The position numbers and the translations under genes were made by a program. Below the pieces are notes generated by a model. It was given only the letters and a program-made list of their open reading frames with translations. It made no database searches and was not told the origin of the DNA. From an uncultured Pedobacter sp. (GTDB lineage: Bacteria; Bacteroidota; Bacteroidia; Sphingobacteriales; Sphingobacteriaceae), in assembly GCA_946478755.1 (NCBI GenBank), contig CAMLDJ010000235.1, forward strand, positions 1-8,765: a DNA stretch of 8,765 nt, in the 5' to 3' direction. Below are positions 7,270 through 8,765 of the stretch, in pieces; positions within the stretch are counted from its first letter, which is position 1, and each line of letters opens with the position of its first letter.

Positions 7270-8721
7270 GCCGATTAAGTTTAATTGTTCCGTTAACACT
7301 TCCTTATCATCAAAATGATACCTGACCCCGTTTATTTCCTGGTATTTTTCATGTCCTTTACCTGCCAGCAAAATAATATCACCCGGCTTAGCTAAATGAC
7401 AAGCTGTTTTTATCGCTTCTCTTCTATCTACTATACTCAAAGTCTTACGCTTATTTGTCGGAGACACCCCTTTTTCCATTTCTTCAACTATCGCCTGCGG
7501 GTTTTCTGTTCTTGGATTATCTGAGGTCAGGATCACCTTGTCACTCCAGTCGCAGGCCACCTGTGCCATAACAGGGCGTTTCGCTTTATCCCTGTCACCC
7601 CCGCAACCTATGATGGTAATCACCTGCTCCGTTCCTTTTCTGATGTCCTGTATCGTACTCAACACATTCTGAACGGCATCGGGCGTATGCGCATAATCCA
7701 CAATTCCAATGATCCCGTTTAAGGTTAAATAATCAAACCTGCCTTCAGCTCCGGTCAGATTACTCAGCATGGTCAATACCGTTAACTTGTCCTGGTTAAG
7801 CAACATTGCCGTTCCATAAACGGCCAGCAAATTATAAGCATTAAATGATCCGACCAGTTTAAAGAAAACGTCTGCACCGTCGATCTCAAGTTCCAGCCCG
7901 TTAAAACTATTTTCTATGATCTTTGCTTTGAAGTCGGCAAGCTGCTTCAATGCATACGTCTTCTTTACAGCCTTTGTATTTTGCAGCATCACCATTCCGT
8001 TTTTATCGTCCAGATTCGTCAGGGCAAAAGCAGCGCCGGGCAATACCTCAAAAAATGCTTTCTTGGCTTTAATATAATTATCAAATGTCTTATGGAAGTC
8101 AAGGTGATCGTGCGTGATGTTAGAGAACACCCCTCCTGCGAAGCTTAAACCTTCTATTCTATGCTGTACAACAGCATGGGAACTTACTTCCATAAAACAG
8201 TAATCACAACCAGCATCCACCATGTCCTGTAAAAGCGCATTCAACGCAAGGGGGTTTGGGGTAGTATGTGTGGCAGGGATCACCCGGTCATTAATGTGAT
8301 TCTCTACCGTTGAAATCAGTCCGACCTTGTAGCCCAGCTCACGAAATAATTTAAACAGCAAGGTTGCAATGGTTGTCTTCCCATTGGTACCGGTAATTCC
8401 AATCAGCTGCAATTTAGCAGATGGATTACCATAGAAGTTGGCTGCCGCTTTTCCAAGCGCTACCGAACTGTTTTGTACCTGGATGTAAGTTACCGAATCC
8501 ACAATTTCATCAGGCAGCCGCTCACAAACCACCACGGCAACACCTGATTTAGTCACTGCGTTGATGTAATCATGGCCATCAGACAAAGTACCCCTGATTG
8601 CGAAAAAAACAGCATTATGAGTTGCCTGGCGGGAATCGAACACCAAAAGGCTCACTTCCCTGTTAGTCTGACCTACCAGGTTAGTTATTGTTATCCCATA
8701 TAAAATTTCCTGCAACTGCAT
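7267..8721 (-). CDS. murE: UDP-MurNAc-tripeptide synthetase MurE, predicted meso-diaminopimelate-adding
   Basis: MurE is a cytoplasmic ATP-dependent ligase that adds the third residue of the stem peptide to UDP-MurNAc-L-Ala-D-Glu. The 484-residue protein has the N-terminal uridine-binding region with FDSR at 28-31, the P-loop GTNGKTT at 111-117, THTTPNPL at 151-158, EVSSH at 178-182, and THDHLDFH at 203-210. Lys220 in YIKAK is the expected carbamylated lysine. DYAHTPDAV lies at 342-350 and [12 protein letters not shown] at 372-383. The specificity motif DNPR at 401-404 is the form known for enzymes adding meso-diaminopimelate, whereas L-Lys-adding enzymes differ there. GKGHE lies at 454-458. 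The ATG at 8721 lies one base after the upstream stop codon and gives normal length; no Shine-Dalgarno sequence is apparent. The 3' end shares one base with mraY. Confidence 0.98.
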   Translation of the reverse strand: MQLQEILYGITITNLVGQTNREVSLLVFDSRQATHNAVFFAIRGTLSDGHDYINAVTKSGVAVVVCERLPDEIVDSVTYIQVQNSSVALGKAAANFYGNPSAKLQLIGITGTNGKTTIATLLFKLFRELGYKVGLISTVENHINDRVIPATHTTPNPLALNALLQDMVDAGCDYCFMEVSSHAVVQHRIEGLSFAGGVFSNITHDHLDFHKTFDNYIKAKKAFFEVLPGAAFALTNLDDKNGMVMLQNTKAVKKTYALKQLADFKAKIIENSFNGLELEIDGADVFFKLVGSFNAYNLLAVYGTAMLLNQDKLTVLTMLSNLTGAEGRFDYLTLNGIIGIVDYAHTPDAVQNVLSTIQDIRKGTEQVITIIGCGGDRDKAKRPVMAQVACDWSDKVILTSDNPRTENPQAIVEEMEKGVSPTNKRKTLSIVDRREAIKTACHLAKPGDIILLAGKGHEKYQEINGVRYHFDDKEVLTEQLNLIG

Positions 8722-8722
8722 C

Positions 8723-8765
8723 TTATTGTAAATCTATTAGCACTGATAATCCTTTTCCTATTTTG
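8723..8765 (-). CDS. ftsI: C-terminal end of FtsI-type penicillin-binding protein (partial)
   Basis: The last 13 codons of an upstream gene read KIGKGLSVLIDLQ and end in TAA at 8725..8723, one base before the murE ATG. In dcw clusters the gene just before murE is ftsI (PBP3), the septal transpeptidase partner of FtsW. The ending pattern of a Gly-Lys-Gly turn followed by a hydrophobic beta strand resembles the last strand of a PASTA domain, which many Bacteroidota FtsI proteins carry at the C-terminus. The frame is open to the window edge. The call rests mainly on position; too little sequence is present to confirm it. Confidence 0.6.
   Translation of the reverse strand, partial: KIGKGLSVLIDLQ

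Noticed and set aside
8722..8750. TAGATTTA just upstream of murE as a -7 promoter element
   Set aside because: The last base does not fit TAnnTTTG, it lies too close to the ATG, and it is within the coding end of the upstream gene.

Overview
This window is a contiguous, minus-strand section of the division and cell wall (dcw) cluster of a Gram-negative bacterium. In transcription order (right to left) it holds the last codons of an ftsI-type penicillin-binding protein gene, then murE, mraY, murD, ftsW, murG, murC and ftsQ, and the first six codons of ftsA. Every complete gene has an intact frame and recognisable catalytic motifs. Nothing in the window looks mobile, foreign, RNA-coding or CRISPR-like.

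The organism is most likely a member of Bacteroidota, probably Sphingobacteriaceae (Pedobacter-like). The reasons are the gene order without murF or ddl, a MraY about 55 residues longer than that of E. coli, family variants such as IQEQN in MurG and FQTSDLAK in FtsW, A-rich start regions mostly without Shine-Dalgarno sequences, and moderate-to-low GC. The genus is inferred from memory of related proteins, not from a search. The DNPR motif in MurE predicts meso-diaminopimelate peptidoglycan.

Layout: ftsI end (8723-8765), murE (7267-8721), mraY (6020-7267), murD (4677-6020), ftsW (3507-4673), murG (2337-3452), murC (982-2337), ftsQ (21-989), ftsA start (1-18). Genes are packed extremely tightly: three junctions share a single base (TAATG, TAATG, TGATG), one overlaps by 8 bases, and the others are separated by 1 to 3 bases. 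The only real spacer is 54 bases between ftsW and murG. No terminator or convincing internal promoter is visible, so the whole stretch probably belongs to one polycistronic transcript.

Functionally, MurC, MurD and MurE add L-Ala, D-Glu and (predicted) meso-DAP to UDP-MurNAc in the cytoplasm. MraY moves the finished muramyl-pentapeptide onto undecaprenyl phosphate to make lipid I, and MurG adds GlcNAc to give lipid II. FtsW, together with the upstream ftsI product, polymerises and crosslinks it at the septum. FtsQ and FtsA belong to the divisome that positions and activates this synthesis. MurF and Ddl, needed to finish the pentapeptide, must be encoded elsewhere.

I found no undescribed system. 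The observations worth a look are small: a periplasmic-loop insertion in MraY, a Gln-to-Met change in a usually conserved MurD motif, an 8-G tract in murC, and an Asn-repeat charged tail on FtsQ.
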